A stretch of DNA of 64,000 nt from NCBI GenBank assembly GCA_023393125.1, contig JAEWMQ010000106.1, positions 1 through 64,000 of the forward strand. Reading direction: 5' to 3'. Every line of letters starts with the position of its first letter. Positions within the stretch are counted from its first letter, which is position 1. The DNA is from Bacillota bacterium. Lineage in GTDB: Bacteria > Bacillota > Clostridia > Lachnospirales > Cellulosilyticaceae. The translations under genes were made by a program, and so were the position numbers. The notes beneath the pieces were generated by a model. It did not search any database and was not told the origin of the DNA. It saw only the letters and a list, made by a program, of their open reading frames with translations. Positions 42,018 to 51,286 of this stretch are shown here, piece after piece.

Positions 42018-43814
42018 ATGGAGACAATAAAGAAAGTACTTACTTTTAATAGAAATATGAAAGTTAAAAAGCAGCTGATAGGTATTTATGTTATTGTTAT
42101 TCTTATACCTATTTTTATCGTTGGCGTACAACTTACAAGACTTATGTGTGACATGGTTGTGGATAGAGCCATTAATGAAGCCTGTGTTAATATTGAGCGT
42201 ATCAAAGAACGTTTAAATGAGAAAATAAAAATTGCGAATTCTGTAGCAGAAAGCATTTATGTAGATGAAGGAATTGCTAAAGTATTAAAAACACAATTCG
42301 AAGATAGTGCTCAAGTTGTAAATACTTATAAGGAATTAACCATGATATCTACCTATTTGACGCACTACGAGGAAATTAATAGTATTCGTATTTATAACGA
42401 TAACACCACATTATTAAATAATTCTCAATTTGTGAGAGCAACAGATGATATTAAGCGCTCTGTGTGGTATCAAGCAGCATTAGACAGAGATAGTCAGATG
42501 GAATGGTTCCTTAAATATGATGAAATTAAAAAACAATATTATATGAGCTTAATCCGAGCACTAAGGGATAAACAAAGAAATGTATGGGGTGTACTTGTCA
42601 TTAATTTCGACCCAGAAAAGCTTAATAGAATCATTAAAGATGAACCTTATGATACTATGATAACGGTTAATGGACAGATAGTAACATCATCTGGTAATAG
42701 TGCCCCTTTATATGATCAACTTGATCATTTGAGGGAATTACAGGTAGAACAAAATAAGAATTATAAGGTTAAAGTGGGTGACGATAAGGGAGCAGAATAT
42801 ATTATTTTTACGAGTGTCACACCCGCTAAGACCTTTAATAGTCAAATAGAAATATGCATGAGTATGTCTATTAATAGTATTACGGGTGAAACACTTAAAA
42901 TTATTAGAACGAGTTTGGGAATGATAATGATTAGTTTAGGTTTATCAGGAATACTTATTTTAATTTTCGCTAAAAGTTTTTCAAGTCGTATTATTTTAGT
43001 TCGAAAAGAAATGCATAAGGTGACTCAAGGGGATTTCGACATCAGAAAGAGTATTGAGGGAAAAGATGAAATAGGAGAGCTTTATGAGGATATTTGCCAA
43101 ACTGTAGAAAGTGTTAAGCAGCTTATTGAGGAAAATTATGCTGCTAAAGTACAGAAGGAAGAATTAAAAAGAAAGCAGAAGGAAATACAGTTTGAAATGT
43201 TAGCTAGTCAAATTAATCCTCATTTTTTATATAATACATTGGAAACTATTCGAATGAAAGCTTACTGTAATGGAGAAAAAGAACTTGCCAGTGTGGTAAA
43301 AAAACTATCTAAGCTTCTTAGAAGAAATCTAGAGGTAACCGATCGTAGAGTGAGCCTAGCTTCAGAATTAGAACTTATAGAGGCTTATTTATCTATTCAG
43401 AGATTCAGATTTGGTGAAAGAATAAGCTATCATATTGAAAATGAGATAGATAGTACAAAGTATTATTTATTACCGTTACTATTGCAGCCTATTGTAGAAA
43501 ATGCATTTATACATGGGCTTGAAGCGCAGCAAGGAAATGGGGAAATTATTTGCAAGATAAAAGAGCAGGATAATTATTTGCAAATTGCTGTTTCTGATAA
43601 TGGATTAGGTATGAGTGAAGAAAGATTGCATCAAGTTCAAAGAAGTTTACAAGGTGAGCAAGTAGAAGGGAAAAAGAGAGTAGGCTTGAAGAATATCAAT
43701 GAAAGAATCAAATTATACTATGGTGATATGTATGGGATCATGATTAAAAGTATAGAGACTCAGGGAACTACAGTGACAATTATTTTGCCAAAGATGCAGG
43801 AGGGAGAGACATGA
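42018..43814 (+). CDS. Sensor histidine kinase, YesM type
   Basis: 598 residues: a membrane helix at about 22-40, an extracellular sensor domain to about 295, a second helix (about 298-318), HAMP linker (VRKEMHKVTQGDFDIRKS), then a HisKA_5-type domain with INPHFLYNTLETIRMKA (His402) and an HATPase domain (LQPIVENAFIHGLE; DNGLGMS; VGLKNINERIKLYYG). YesM kinases sense extracellular oligosaccharides, often through the cognate binding protein, and phosphorylate a YesN-type regulator. The next gene starts inside its stop (ATGA), so they are one unit. Its position after the sugar locus suggests it controls it. Confidence 0.92.
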   Translation: METIKKVLTFNRNMKVKKQLIGIYVIVILIPIFIVGVQLTRLMCDMVVDRAINEACVNIERIKERLNEKIKIANSVAESIYVDEGIAKVLKTQFEDSAQVVNTYKELTMISTYLTHYEEINSIRIYNDNTTLLNNSQFVRATDDIKRSVWYQAALDRDSQMEWFLKYDEIKKQYYMSLIRALRDKQRNVWGVLVINFDPEKLNRIIKDEPYDTMITVNGQIVTSSGNSAPLYDQLDHLRELQVEQNKNYKVKVGDDKGAEYIIFTSVTPAKTFNSQIEICMSMSINSITGETLKIIRTSLGMIMISLGLSGILILIFAKSFSSRIILVRKEMHKVTQGDFDIRKSIEGKDEIGELYEDICQTVESVKQLIEENYAAKVQKEELKRKQKEIQFEMLASQINPHFLYNTLETIRMKAYCNGEKELASVVKKLSKLLRRNLEVTDRRVSLASELELIEAYLSIQRFRFGERISYHIENEIDSTKYYLLPLLLQPIVENAFIHGLEAQQGNGEIICKIKEQDNYLQIAVSDNGLGMSEERLHQVQRSLQGEQVEGKKRVGLKNINERIKLYYGDMYGIMIKSIETQGTTVTIILPKMQEGET

Positions 43815-45337
43815 AAGTACTTATTATTGATGATGAGCCTAATGTAAGAGAAGGATTAAAAAAGATTATTCCTTGGGAGGAAAAAGGCTTTAAAATATGC
43901 GGAGAGGGTATAGATGGACAAGATGGTTTAGAAAAAATCCTACTATTAAAACCAGATTTGGTTTTGATAGATATTAAAATGCCAGGATTAATGGGGATAG
44001 AAGTTATTGAAGAAGCTAAAAAAGCAGGCTTTAGAGGAAGATTTATTATTACAACAGGATATTCAGACTTTACCTATGCTAAAAAGGCTATGGGACTAGG
44101 TGTAGAGGCTTATATTTTAAAACCAATTGATGAAGATGAATTGGATGAAATGATTGAAAAAATTAAAGAAAAACTGTTAAAAGAAAAAGAAATTACTCAA
44201 AGGCTAGATGTAAGTGATACTTACGTTTTTAAAAGTTTGGTAACGCATCTATTGCTAGGAAGTTCATTAAGTAGCATGGAACAAGATAAATATAATGAGT
44301 TAAAAGAAAGCAATGCTACATATCAATTAGTACTTATAGACATAGAAGAGAAAAAAGAAGAAGTAAGTTTAATAGAGGAGCAGATTAAGAGCTATTTAGG
44401 AGCAAGCTTAGATTTGCAAACACTCATTGTTGAGAAATATTTATTAGTTATTATTAAAAATCAAGAAGATGTAGGTATAAGTCAAGCTATTAGGATTCTG
44501 CAAGAAAAACTTGAAAAGCGCAATCAAATTAAATGTAAAATGGCATTAGATGTTGTACCAGTAAAGATACAGGAAATAGAAATGAGCTATGCTATAGTTA
44601 AAGAGCTTTTAGATAAGAAGTTCCTTTATCCCAATGAGAGTCTTTTGACGGAAGAGTGTATTAACAAATATGCTAAAGATAGTATTACACAAAGCATAAT
44701 AAATGTAGAACGCATTAGCGAACAAATTTATCAATTATTACAAGTAGGAGATACAGTCAAGATTAATCAAGTATTACAAGAGCTCAAATTGCAGCTACAA
44801 AGTAAAGGTGTGAGAAAAGACAAGGTTATTTCTATATTTAGTAACATCTTAGTTAAGTCGCGAGCTAAAACAATGGAGGCTAACCAAGAACTAGGAAAAC
44901 TTTTGCATAGTGGAGAAAAAATAATAGAGGCAATTTATCATTGTAGAGATGTAGAAGATGTTATAAAATATGTGGAGGAACAGTTACATATTATAGTACA
45001 AGAGTTTAAAGTAAGCAGTCCTGAAAATAATATGAAAAAGATTATTTATTATATAGAGAATAACTATAGTAAGGATTTAAAACTGGAATTATTAGCAGAA
45101 TTATTTAACTATAATAGTGCTTATTTAGGAAAGAGTTTTAAAAATTATACAGGGCAAAGCTTTAATGTTTATATAGACCAACTAAGAATAAGCAAAGCAA
45201 AAGAGTTACTACTCCATAAAGATATGAAAGTATATGAAATAGCTAAGGCAGTAGGATATAAGCATATTGACTATTTTCATAGTAAGTTCAAAAGGTATGT
45301 TGGAATTAGTCCTTTAGAGTATAAAAAAAATAGATAA
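43811..45337 (+). CDS. Response regulator with AraC-type output, YesN type
   Basis: 508 residues. Receiver domain at 1-120 with acidic pair Asp7-Asp8, phosphorylation site Asp54 (VLIDIKMPG) and conserved Lys (ILKPIDEDE). A long helical linker of about 270 residues follows, as usual in YesN proteins. The C-terminus (about 405-508) holds two helix-turn-helix units (LELLAELFNYNSAYLGKSFK and YEIAKAVGYKHIDYFHSKFK) of the AraC family. It should activate the GH95-ABC-GH31 operon when phosphorylated by the preceding kinase; that target is inferred from neighbourhood. Confidence 0.92.
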   Translation: MKVLIIDDEPNVREGLKKIIPWEEKGFKICGEGIDGQDGLEKILLLKPDLVLIDIKMPGLMGIEVIEEAKKAGFRGRFIITTGYSDFTYAKKAMGLGVEAYILKPIDEDELDEMIEKIKEKLLKEKEITQRLDVSDTYVFKSLVTHLLLGSSLSSMEQDKYNELKESNATYQLVLIDIEEKKEEVSLIEEQIKSYLGASLDLQTLIVEKYLLVIIKNQEDVGISQAIRILQEKLEKRNQIKCKMALDVVPVKIQEIEMSYAIVKELLDKKFLYPNESLLTEECINKYAKDSITQSIINVERISEQIYQLLQVGDTVKINQVLQELKLQLQSKGVRKDKVISIFSNILVKSRAKTMEANQELGKLLHSGEKIIEAIYHCRDVEDVIKYVEEQLHIIVQEFKVSSPENNMKKIIYYIENNYSKDLKLELLAELFNYNSAYLGKSFKNYTGQSFNVYIDQLRISKAKELLLHKDMKVYEIAKAVGYKHIDYFHSKFKRYVGISPLEYKKNR

Positions 45338-45385
45338 AAGTAGCTGGCAGCATAGACCTAAGATAAAGAGACAGGTAGTGATTAC

Positions 45386-46195
45386 GTGATCAATATATTT
45401 GAAGAATTAAAGGATATGGGATTTGAAAATCTAGATAAAGTAGAACTCTTCCCAGAAAAGGAAGTCTTTGACGAGACAGAAGATAAAAAAGGAAAGGGAT
45501 ATACTTTAGAGGAAGTATTATATGACAAAACTTATGTGTGTCCTATATGTAAGACGGAATTTAAAACCAAGGCTATACGTTCTGGCAAAAATAGATTGCT
45601 TAATTCAGATTTAGACTTAAAGCCACAGTTTGATATAGTTAACCCTCTCTTTTATGAGTGTATTGTTTGTGAAGCTTGTGGTTATGCAGCTCTGAGTAAA
45701 AACTTTAGTACATTAACGACAAGTCAAATACGATGGATTAAGGATCAGATTTGTTCTATGTATAAAACCTATCATTATGATCCTATTATAGATGCTAAAG
45801 CTGCTGTATCTAGATATAAGTTAGCATTACTTAATAGTTTCGTAAAAAAGGCTAAGGACGGAGAAAAAGCTTATATTTGTTTGAAGTTAGCATGGATTTA
45901 TAGAGAGTTAAAGGATATTGAACAAGAAAAAATATTCCTAAGTCATGCATTAAAAGGGTTTGAAAACGCATATAATAATGAACGTTTTCCTATTTTTGAA
46001 CTAGGAGAATTAACTACAGCATATATTATTGCAGATATTCATCGTAGATTTAAAGAATATGATAAGGCTATGCAATGGATTGGTTATGTTATTTTAGACA
46101 AGAGCATTTCCTTAAGACTTAAAACAAGAGCACTTCATTTAAAGGGTGTTATCCAGGATGAAAAGAAGATTGCAGAAAATCATCATATTGAGTAA
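45386..46195 (+). CDS. DUF2225 family protein
   Basis: 269 residues from GTG 45386; only a weak AGG lies upstream, so the start is less certain. It contains two CxxC pairs (CPICKTEF near 50 and CEACGYAALSKNF near 95), probably binding zinc, then a helical TPR-like C-terminal half (YKLALLNSFVKKAKDGEKAY, LSHALKGFENAYNN). This is the DUF2225 pattern found in many Firmicutes; some relatives are regulated during stress or sporulation, but no function is established. Separated by 48 bases from the response regulator and could be read from its transcript. Confidence 0.75.
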   Translation: MINIFEELKDMGFENLDKVELFPEKEVFDETEDKKGKGYTLEEVLYDKTYVCPICKTEFKTKAIRSGKNRLLNSDLDLKPQFDIVNPLFYECIVCEACGYAALSKNFSTLTTSQIRWIKDQICSMYKTYHYDPIIDAKAAVSRYKLALLNSFVKKAKDGEKAYICLKLAWIYRELKDIEQEKIFLSHALKGFENAYNNERFPIFELGELTTAYIIADIHRRFKEYDKAMQWIGYVILDKSISLRLKTRALHLKGVIQDEKKIAENHHIE

Positions 46196-46226
46196 ATGGT
46201 ACAATCCGCTCAATATACATAATGAT

Positions 46227-46285
46227 AAAAGAGGTACTATTATATGAGAAAAATGAATTTCTTATATGATAGTACCTCTTTATTA
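46227..46285. terminator. Bidirectional terminator
   Basis: AAAGAGGTACTAT pairs with ATAGTACCTCTTT, extended by ATAT/ATAT and AGAAA/TTTCT with small bulges. It separates the DUF2225 gene from the convergent ferredoxin gene. Confidence 0.82.
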
Positions 46286-46286
46286 A

Positions 46287-46478
46287 TTATTCAGCAGTGA
46301 TTGCCTCAACAGGGCAAGAAGCAGCAGCTTCACTAGCATCATCTTCTAATTCTTCAGGTACATCATCTGAAATAGCAACAGCTTTACCATCTTCATCATC
46401 CATGCTAAATACATCAGGACAAATAGATGGACAAAGTCCACAACCAATACAAGTATCTTTATCTACAACAGCTTTCAT
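46287..46478 (-). CDS. Single-cluster [4Fe-4S] ferredoxin
   Basis: 63 residues with cysteines at 10, 13, 16, 20 and 55: CIGCGLCPSICP near the start and a lone SCPVEAI at the end. Ligands of one [4Fe-4S] cluster are likely Cys10, 13, 16 and 55; the second cluster of the clostridial two-cluster type is missing. The middle is very acidic, as expected for an electron carrier docking to oxidoreductases such as the pyruvate enzyme in this window. AAGGAGG precedes the start. A promoter is visible upstream. Confidence 0.92.
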   Translation of the reverse strand: MKAVVDKDTCIGCGLCPSICPDVFSMDDEDGKAVAISDDVPEELEDDASEAAASCPVEAITAE

Positions 46479-46513
46479 GTCATAGCCTCCTTTATATATA
46501 TAAGTACAAACAT

Positions 46514-46543
46514 AGTATAAACAAAAAGTAAGGAATCATGCAA
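46514..46543 (-). promoter_or_regulatory. Promoter of the ferredoxin gene
   Basis: On the minus strand TTGCAT (46543-46538), 18 bases, TATACT (46519-46514), about 35 bases before the start codon. Confidence 0.55.
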
Positions 46544-46651
46544 CAAAAAGGGAAAATATAGAAAAATATAAATGGAAGATAAATGCAAATCTATCACATC
46601 TAAAAATATTAGGCATAGAATATAGTGAATTTATTATAAAGGATGATGCAT

Positions 46652-47116
46652 ATGCGTATGAGGCAAAGCTATCCTACGGAAGAACAATTAGCTAATGCTA
46701 TTAAGTTAATAGGAAGTTCAGTAGAAAATGAAAAATCAGATGCCATGTTTTATGAATGGCTAATTAATAATATCCCTACTTATTTAGATGAGAATACAAG
46801 GCAAGACCTTGTAAAGACCATCACTGGCATTAAAGAAGATGAGCAAATGCATAATAAGATTTTCAAAAATATGTATAAACAATTAACAGGTAGGGATATT
46901 CCTACACCGATGGAAGAAGAGTTTACTCCGCCTGCAAGTTTTAAAGAGGGCGTTATTAAGGCATTAAAAGGTGAAATGGAAGCGGTTAGAAGATATCGTA
47001 CAATTATGGCGGGTTTGCCAGATGTTTCGTATAGAGATGCAGTATTTCATGTTTTAACAGATGAATTAAGGCATGGTACTCTATATAATTACATCTATAC
47101 TACCATAATGAAATAA
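46652..47116 (+). CDS. Ferritin-like/rubrerythrin-fold protein
   Basis: Four closely spaced ATG codons (46643, 46646, 46652, 46658) allow several starts; 46652 is chosen because AAAGGA ends eight bases before it, giving 154 residues. The protein is all-helical with metal-ligand type motifs: Glu in VENEKSDAMFYEWL, GIKEDEQMHNKIF, LKGEMEAVRRYRTIM and LTDELRHGTLY, i.e. paired E and ExxH as in the ferritin-like superfamily. It may bind a di-iron centre and detoxify peroxide or store iron. It is divergent from the ferredoxin gene. Function beyond the fold is uncertain; there is no rubredoxin domain. Confidence 0.75.
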   Translation: MRMRQSYPTEEQLANAIKLIGSSVENEKSDAMFYEWLINNIPTYLDENTRQDLVKTITGIKEDEQMHNKIFKNMYKQLTGRDIPTPMEEEFTPPASFKEGVIKALKGEMEAVRRYRTIMAGLPDVSYRDAVFHVLTDELRHGTLYNYIYTTIMK

Positions 47117-47122
47117 AAGGTA

Positions 47123-47165
47123 AGCCTTGTAAGATGTTGTATAGACGTTTTACAAGGTTTTTTGT
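47123..47165 (+). terminator. Terminator of the ferritin-like gene
   Basis: CCTTGTAA (47125-47132) pairs with TTACAAGG (47150-47157), then TTTTTTG. Confidence 0.82.
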
Positions 47166-47417
47166 GGTATATATTTTTACATGTAATAAATAATGTATGA
47201 TTTAACCATATAAATAATTTAGACTAAAGTAATAAATCCTATTTAGAAGTAAAATACTATTAGTAAGTCACACTAAAAATACTTGCTTAAATGTAATAAT
47301 TAGGAAAAAAAACACTGTTAGTATCAATAAGCTAAAAAAAATACTTGAAAATGTGATTTATTTGGAAGAAATGTTAGCATTTATTATACGATATTGTATG
47401 TAATTTGAAGCAGAATA

Positions 47418-47426
47418 TGTTATAAT
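47418..47426 (+). promoter_or_regulatory. Extended -10 promoter of pyk
   Basis: TGTTATAAT, a consensus extended -10. No good -35 at normal spacing. Leader of about 60 bases. Confidence 0.5.
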
Positions 47427-47492
47427 AAGTACGAAAATTGTCGTGTAAGCATATTACGAAGTAAAATCTTAAAGGAGACTAGAGATACTAAT

Positions 47493-49235
47493 ATGAGAAA
47501 AACTAAAATTGTATGTACATTAGGCCCATCAACAAATGATGACAAAATACTAAAAAGATTAATGTTAGAAGGAATGGATGTTGCTAGATTCAACTTCTCA
47601 CATGGAACTCACGAAAGTCATAAAGAAAATTTTGACCGCGTAGATAAGCTAAGAAAAGAACTAGATTTACCTGTAGCAGTTTTACTCGATACAAAAGGAC
47701 CAGAAGTAAGAGTTTGTCAGTTTGAAGAAGGAAAAGTTTCTCTTAAAAAAGGTGAGCAGTTTACACTTACAAGTAGAGATATTAAAGGAACAAAAGAAAT
47801 TGTTTCTATCACATATAAAAACTTACCAAACGACGTAAAAGAAGGCTCAAGAATTTTATTAGACGATGGTCTTATTGAGTTGATAGTAGAAAAAGTAGTT
47901 GATGGTACTGATATTGTTTGTAAAGTTATGAACAATGGTGATGTATCAAACAACAAAGGTGTTAATTTACCAGACACAAGACTTTCTATGCCATACTTAA
48001 GTGAAAAAGATAGAGCAGATATTATCTTTGGAATTCAAACAGGTTATGATTTTATTGCTGCTTCTTTTGTAAGATGTGCAGAAGACGTACTTCAAATTAG
48101 AAAAATTCTTGAAGAAAATAATTGCCATTCAATCAATATTATTTCTAAGATTGAAAATCAAGAAGGTGTAGATAATATTGATGAAATTATTCGTGTATCT
48201 GATGGAATCATGGTAGCTCGTGGGGATATGGGTGTTGAAATTCCAGGAGAAGAAGTACCAGCTATTCAAAAGATGATTATTAAGAAAACAGTTGCAGCAG
48301 GTAAACAAGTTATTACTGCTACACAAATGTTAGATTCTATGATGAAGAATCCTAGAGCAACAAGAGCTGAAATTAGTGACGTTGCTAATGCAATTTATGA
48401 TGGTACAAGTGCTATCATGTTATCAGGAGAAACAGCAGCAGGTTTATACCCTATAGAATCAGTACAAACAATGGTAAGAATTGCTTTGAAAACAGAAGCA
48501 GATATAGACTATGTAAAACGCTTTAAAGAAAGAGTAGATACTGCAACTAACAATGTAACTAGTGCTATTTCACATGCTACATGTACAACAGCACATGACC
48601 TTGGTGCAGCTGCTATTGTAACTGTAACTAAATCAGGTAGAACAGCTAGAATGATTTCTAAATATAGACCAGTGTCCCCAATTTTAGGTTGTACAACTTC
48701 AGAAAGTGTATACCGCCATATGAGTTTAATGTGGGGTGTAAAACCACTTTTAATGGAAGAAAAAACAAGTTCAGACGAGCTGTTTGAAGAAGCATTAGTT
48801 GTAGCAGAACACACAGGAATGGTTAATAAAGGTGAATTAGTTGTTATCACAAGTGGGTTACCAGTAGGTGTAACAGGAACAACTAATATGATTAAAGTAG
48901 ATGTTATTGGAAACATCTTAGTATCTGGTGTTGGTATTGGCTCAAAACAAGTATGTGGTAACCTCTGCGTATGTAAAACAGAAGAGGAAGCTAATGAGAA
49001 GTTTATCGAAGGAGATATTCTTGTTATTCCTGAAACAACAAATTCAATGTTACCATTATTAAAGAGAGCAGCGGGTATTATCACAGAAGAAGATGGTGTT
49101 AACTCACATGCAGCAATTGTAGGACTTGCTATTGATATTCCAGTCATTACTGGTGCAACAAATGCAACAGATATTCTTAAAACAGGTTCAGTTGTAAGTC
49201 TTGATGCAGGCAGAGGCGTTGTATCAAGCAATTAA
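47493..49235 (+). CDS. pyk: Pyruvate kinase with C-terminal PEP-utiliser mobile domain
   Basis: 580 residues. Pyruvate kinase core to about 475: MRKTKIVCTLGPSTND, VARFNFSHGTHE, LLDTKGPEVR, ISKIENQEGVDNIDEI, VARGDMGVEIPGEEVP and ITATQMLDSM. It turns phosphoenolpyruvate and ADP into pyruvate and ATP. The last 100 residues are a PEP-utilising mobile domain (AAGIITEEDGVNSHAAIVGL), the extension known from Bacillus and other Firmicutes, here with the TSH motif replaced by NSH. Biased codons and isolated position with strong terminators indicate high constitutive expression. It feeds the pyruvate enzymes seen elsewhere in the window. Confidence 0.96.
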   Translation: MRKTKIVCTLGPSTNDDKILKRLMLEGMDVARFNFSHGTHESHKENFDRVDKLRKELDLPVAVLLDTKGPEVRVCQFEEGKVSLKKGEQFTLTSRDIKGTKEIVSITYKNLPNDVKEGSRILLDDGLIELIVEKVVDGTDIVCKVMNNGDVSNNKGVNLPDTRLSMPYLSEKDRADIIFGIQTGYDFIAASFVRCAEDVLQIRKILEENNCHSINIISKIENQEGVDNIDEIIRVSDGIMVARGDMGVEIPGEEVPAIQKMIIKKTVAAGKQVITATQMLDSMMKNPRATRAEISDVANAIYDGTSAIMLSGETAAGLYPIESVQTMVRIALKTEADIDYVKRFKERVDTATNNVTSAISHATCTTAHDLGAAAIVTVTKSGRTARMISKYRPVSPILGCTTSESVYRHMSLMWGVKPLLMEEKTSSDELFEEALVVAEHTGMVNKGELVVITSGLPVGVTGTTNMIKVDVIGNILVSGVGIGSKQVCGNLCVCKTEEEANEKFIEGDILVIPETTNSMLPLLKRAAGIITEEDGVNSHAAIVGLAIDIPVITGATNATDILKTGSVVSLDAGRGVVSSN

Positions 49236-49254
49236 TTATGATAGTTTTTTAGTG

Positions 49255-49305
49255 AAACAACCATACATAACTAGAACTATGATTCTAGTATGTATGGTTG
49301 TTATT
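49255..49305 (+). terminator. First terminator after pyk
   Basis: AACAACCATACAT and CTAGAA pair with TTCTAG and ATGTATGGTTGTT with one bulge. Confidence 0.75.
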
Positions 49306-49341
49306 CTATGTAAAAAATGATGCTTAGATAGAAAATTTTAT

Positions 49342-49390
49342 AAAACCAAAAAGGTAACTCTCACTTTTTGAGAGTTACCTTTTTGGTTTT
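49342..49390. terminator. Second hairpin after pyk, 21-bp perfect stem
   Basis: Arms 49342-49362 and 49370-49390 are exact inverted repeats around a T-rich 7-base loop; the right arm itself ends in TTTT. Works in either direction. Confidence 0.8.
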
Positions 49391-49680
49391 GATAAAGTGT
49401 GTATTATTTATAACATCTAAAGTATATTACTACTTAGAAGTATCATGGTGAATAAGTAAACATAGTAATCATGTCAGCTTTTATTGCTAAATTCTTGAAT
49501 GAAATACCCTTCAATCTTTAATATATTCAAATATAAATGTAAAAAAATAACAAGTATACATAAAAAAGTAAATTGATACATGAAATATCCTAACATAAGA
49601 ACAGGATTCAGGCAATAAGAAAAGTAAATTTAAACAATATAAATGATGTGATTATCTTTATGAAAAAGTAGTTTAACTAA

Positions 49681-49722
49681 AAATAAACTAAGTCAAGAAA
49701 AGTAGACTTAGTTTATTTTTAG
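49681..49722. terminator. Terminator of the YjiH-type gene
   Basis: AAATAAACTAAGTC (49681-49694) pairs with GACTTAGTTTATTT (49705-49718), T-rich on both outer sides. Confidence 0.8.
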
Positions 49723-49730
49723 AATTTAAA

Positions 49731-51122
49731 CTAGAATATGAGATGAGCAATTAGTGTAATAATCGGCAAAGTAATAAGTGTACGTTCAATAAAAATAATA
49801 AATAGTTCCCACAGCTTAACAGGAATTTTAGAACTTAATAAAAGTGCACCTACTTCAGAGAGATAAATAAGTTGACTAACCGATACGCTTGCTACAATAA
49901 ATCTTGTCATATCACTTTCTATAGAGGAAGCTAGGATAGATGGAAGAAGCATGTCAGCAAATCCAGCAACTAAAGTTTGTGAGGCGGCGGCAGCCTCTGG
50001 GATACCAAGCATGCTTAAAATAGGGGTGAAAGGTATACCCAGTATTTGAAATAGAGGCGTATAAGTAGCTAAAATAAGTGCTAAAGTACCGATAGACATA
50101 ACTACAGGAATGACACAGAGCCACATATCAAGTACATTCTTTGAACCATCTATAATAACAGATTTCTTTAAAGTTTGTTTTTCAGCTTTTTGTAGAGCTT
50201 GACTAAAACCATCTGCAACTGTAAGATTTGCTTCTTCAGATGTAGTTTTTGGACTAGAACCATCATAAAGAATATCTTTTTTTAAAGAAAGAGGTGGGAC
50301 TTTTGGCATGATGATAGCAGCCGCTAGACAAGCTATGGTAACTGTAAGATAGAAAGGTACAAAAAGATGTCCTAATTTAACTGTATTAATAACAACTAAG
50401 CTAAAGGTAATAGATACTAGTGAGAAAGTAGTGCCGATAACAGCTGCCTCCCTTTTAGTGTAAAACCCGTCCTCGTACTGTTTACTAGTAAGTAATACCC
50501 CAATGGTTCCATCACCTAACCAAGAAGCAATACAGTCAATTGCAGAACGTCCAGGAAGTCCGAATACAGGACGCATCACTTTTACTAGAAGGGAACCAAT
50601 AAACTCAAGTAAGCCGAAGTCAAGTAGAAGTGGTAGAAATAATCCTGCAAATAGAAAAATAGAAAAAAGTACAGGGAGTAAATCAGCTAGTATTAAGCTT
50701 CCAGTATCGCCAGAAGAGATCATTTCTGCCATTGGGAGCATAAATGCCGGGAAAGAAAAACCCGCTGACTGCATAGTAATGATACTAATAAAGATAAATG
50801 CTAAAACTCTTAAACTAAGCCAAATCCAAGAAGTATTAAAAAGTGAATTTAAGAACGTATGATTTATAATGAACTTAGGCTTAAATATAGAGGTAATCAA
50901 ACTGCCTACTGCAGAAATGCCAGTAACAATGATAAGGATGATACTAATATAGTTATTTAATAAGCTTTGAAGGCTTGAAGATAAAAGAGCTATAGGGATA
51001 GTGATAGAATCATCTTTAGGAATCGGAATGATAAAGAGAAAAATCCCTATTAAAGATGGTATTAAAAATTTAAGAATTGAAGTTAACTGATACTTAGGAT
51101 GCGATTTCTTTGTTGTGTGCAT
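49731..51122 (-). CDS. YjiH family nucleoside-recognition (Gate) membrane protein
   Basis: 463 residues with about ten to eleven membrane helices. The Gate-domain segment SAIDCIASWLGDGTIGVLLTSKQYEDGFYTKREA (spanning about 195-230) and the late GIPEAAAASQTLVAGFADMLLP are typical of YjiH proteins. A cytoplasmic loop lies around residues 270-320. The family is thought to transport nucleosides or related small molecules but is poorly characterised. The start MHTTKKSHP has AAAGG eleven bases upstream, slightly far. Monocistronic; promoter and terminator are both visible. Confidence 0.83.
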   Translation of the reverse strand: MHTTKKSHPKYQLTSILKFLIPSLIGIFLFIIPIPKDDSITIPIALLSSSLQSLLNNYISIILIIVTGISAVGSLITSIFKPKFIINHTFLNSLFNTSWIWLSLRVLAFIFISIITMQSAGFSFPAFMLPMAEMISSGDTGSLILADLLPVLFSIFLFAGLFLPLLLDFGLLEFIGSLLVKVMRPVFGLPGRSAIDCIASWLGDGTIGVLLTSKQYEDGFYTKREAAVIGTTFSLVSITFSLVVINTVKLGHLFVPFYLTVTIACLAAAIIMPKVPPLSLKKDILYDGSSPKTTSEEANLTVADGFSQALQKAEKQTLKKSVIIDGSKNVLDMWLCVIPVVMSIGTLALILATYTPLFQILGIPFTPILSMLGIPEAAAASQTLVAGFADMLLPSILASSIESDMTRFIVASVSVSQLIYLSEVGALLLSSKIPVKLWELFIIFIERTLITLPIITLIAHLIF

Positions 51123-51173
51123 ATTTATAATGACCTTTCCGTTAAAAAATTATGTCAACTATTGTTATGTACT

Positions 51174-51202
51174 ATTATATCGATTAAAGCGATGAAAAAC
51201 AA
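51174..51202 (-). promoter_or_regulatory. Promoter of the YjiH-type gene
   Basis: On the minus strand TTGTTT (51202-51197), 17 bases, TATAAT (51179-51174). Confidence 0.6.
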
Positions 51203-51249
51203 GAGGTTTATGAATAAATATACGTTTTCTAGAATATGGATACATAACA

Positions 51250-51286
51250 TAAAAAAAGGTATGGCAATGCTTAGCATTAACCATAC
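51250..51286 (-). terminator. Minus-strand terminator-like hairpin
   Basis: GTATGG/CCATAC (51259-51264, 51281-51286) encloses an inner AATGC/GCATT stem. On the minus strand it is followed by CTTTTTTTATG. It lies upstream of the YjiH promoter, so it would end some other minus-strand transcript. Confidence 0.5.

Larger units (their letters stand above)
47117..47492. other. Spacer with terminator and pyk promoter
   Basis: No gene in this 376-base A/T-rich stretch. It holds the terminator of the ferritin-like gene (47123-47165) and the promoter of the pyruvate kinase gene (47418-47426). I see no convincing structure in 47170-47400. Confidence 0.6.
49236..49730. other. Spacer holding three hairpin terminators
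   Basis: No gene. Two stem-loops follow pyk (49255-49305, 49342-49390) and a third (49681-49722) ends the convergent minus-strand gene. The A/T-rich stretch 49391-49680 shows nothing else. Confidence 0.65.

Noticed and set aside
48509..49231. A 240-codon open frame on the minus strand inside pyk
   Set aside because: It is antisense to a highly conserved, codon-biased gene, has no ribosome binding site or family likeness, and its composition follows from the pyk codons.
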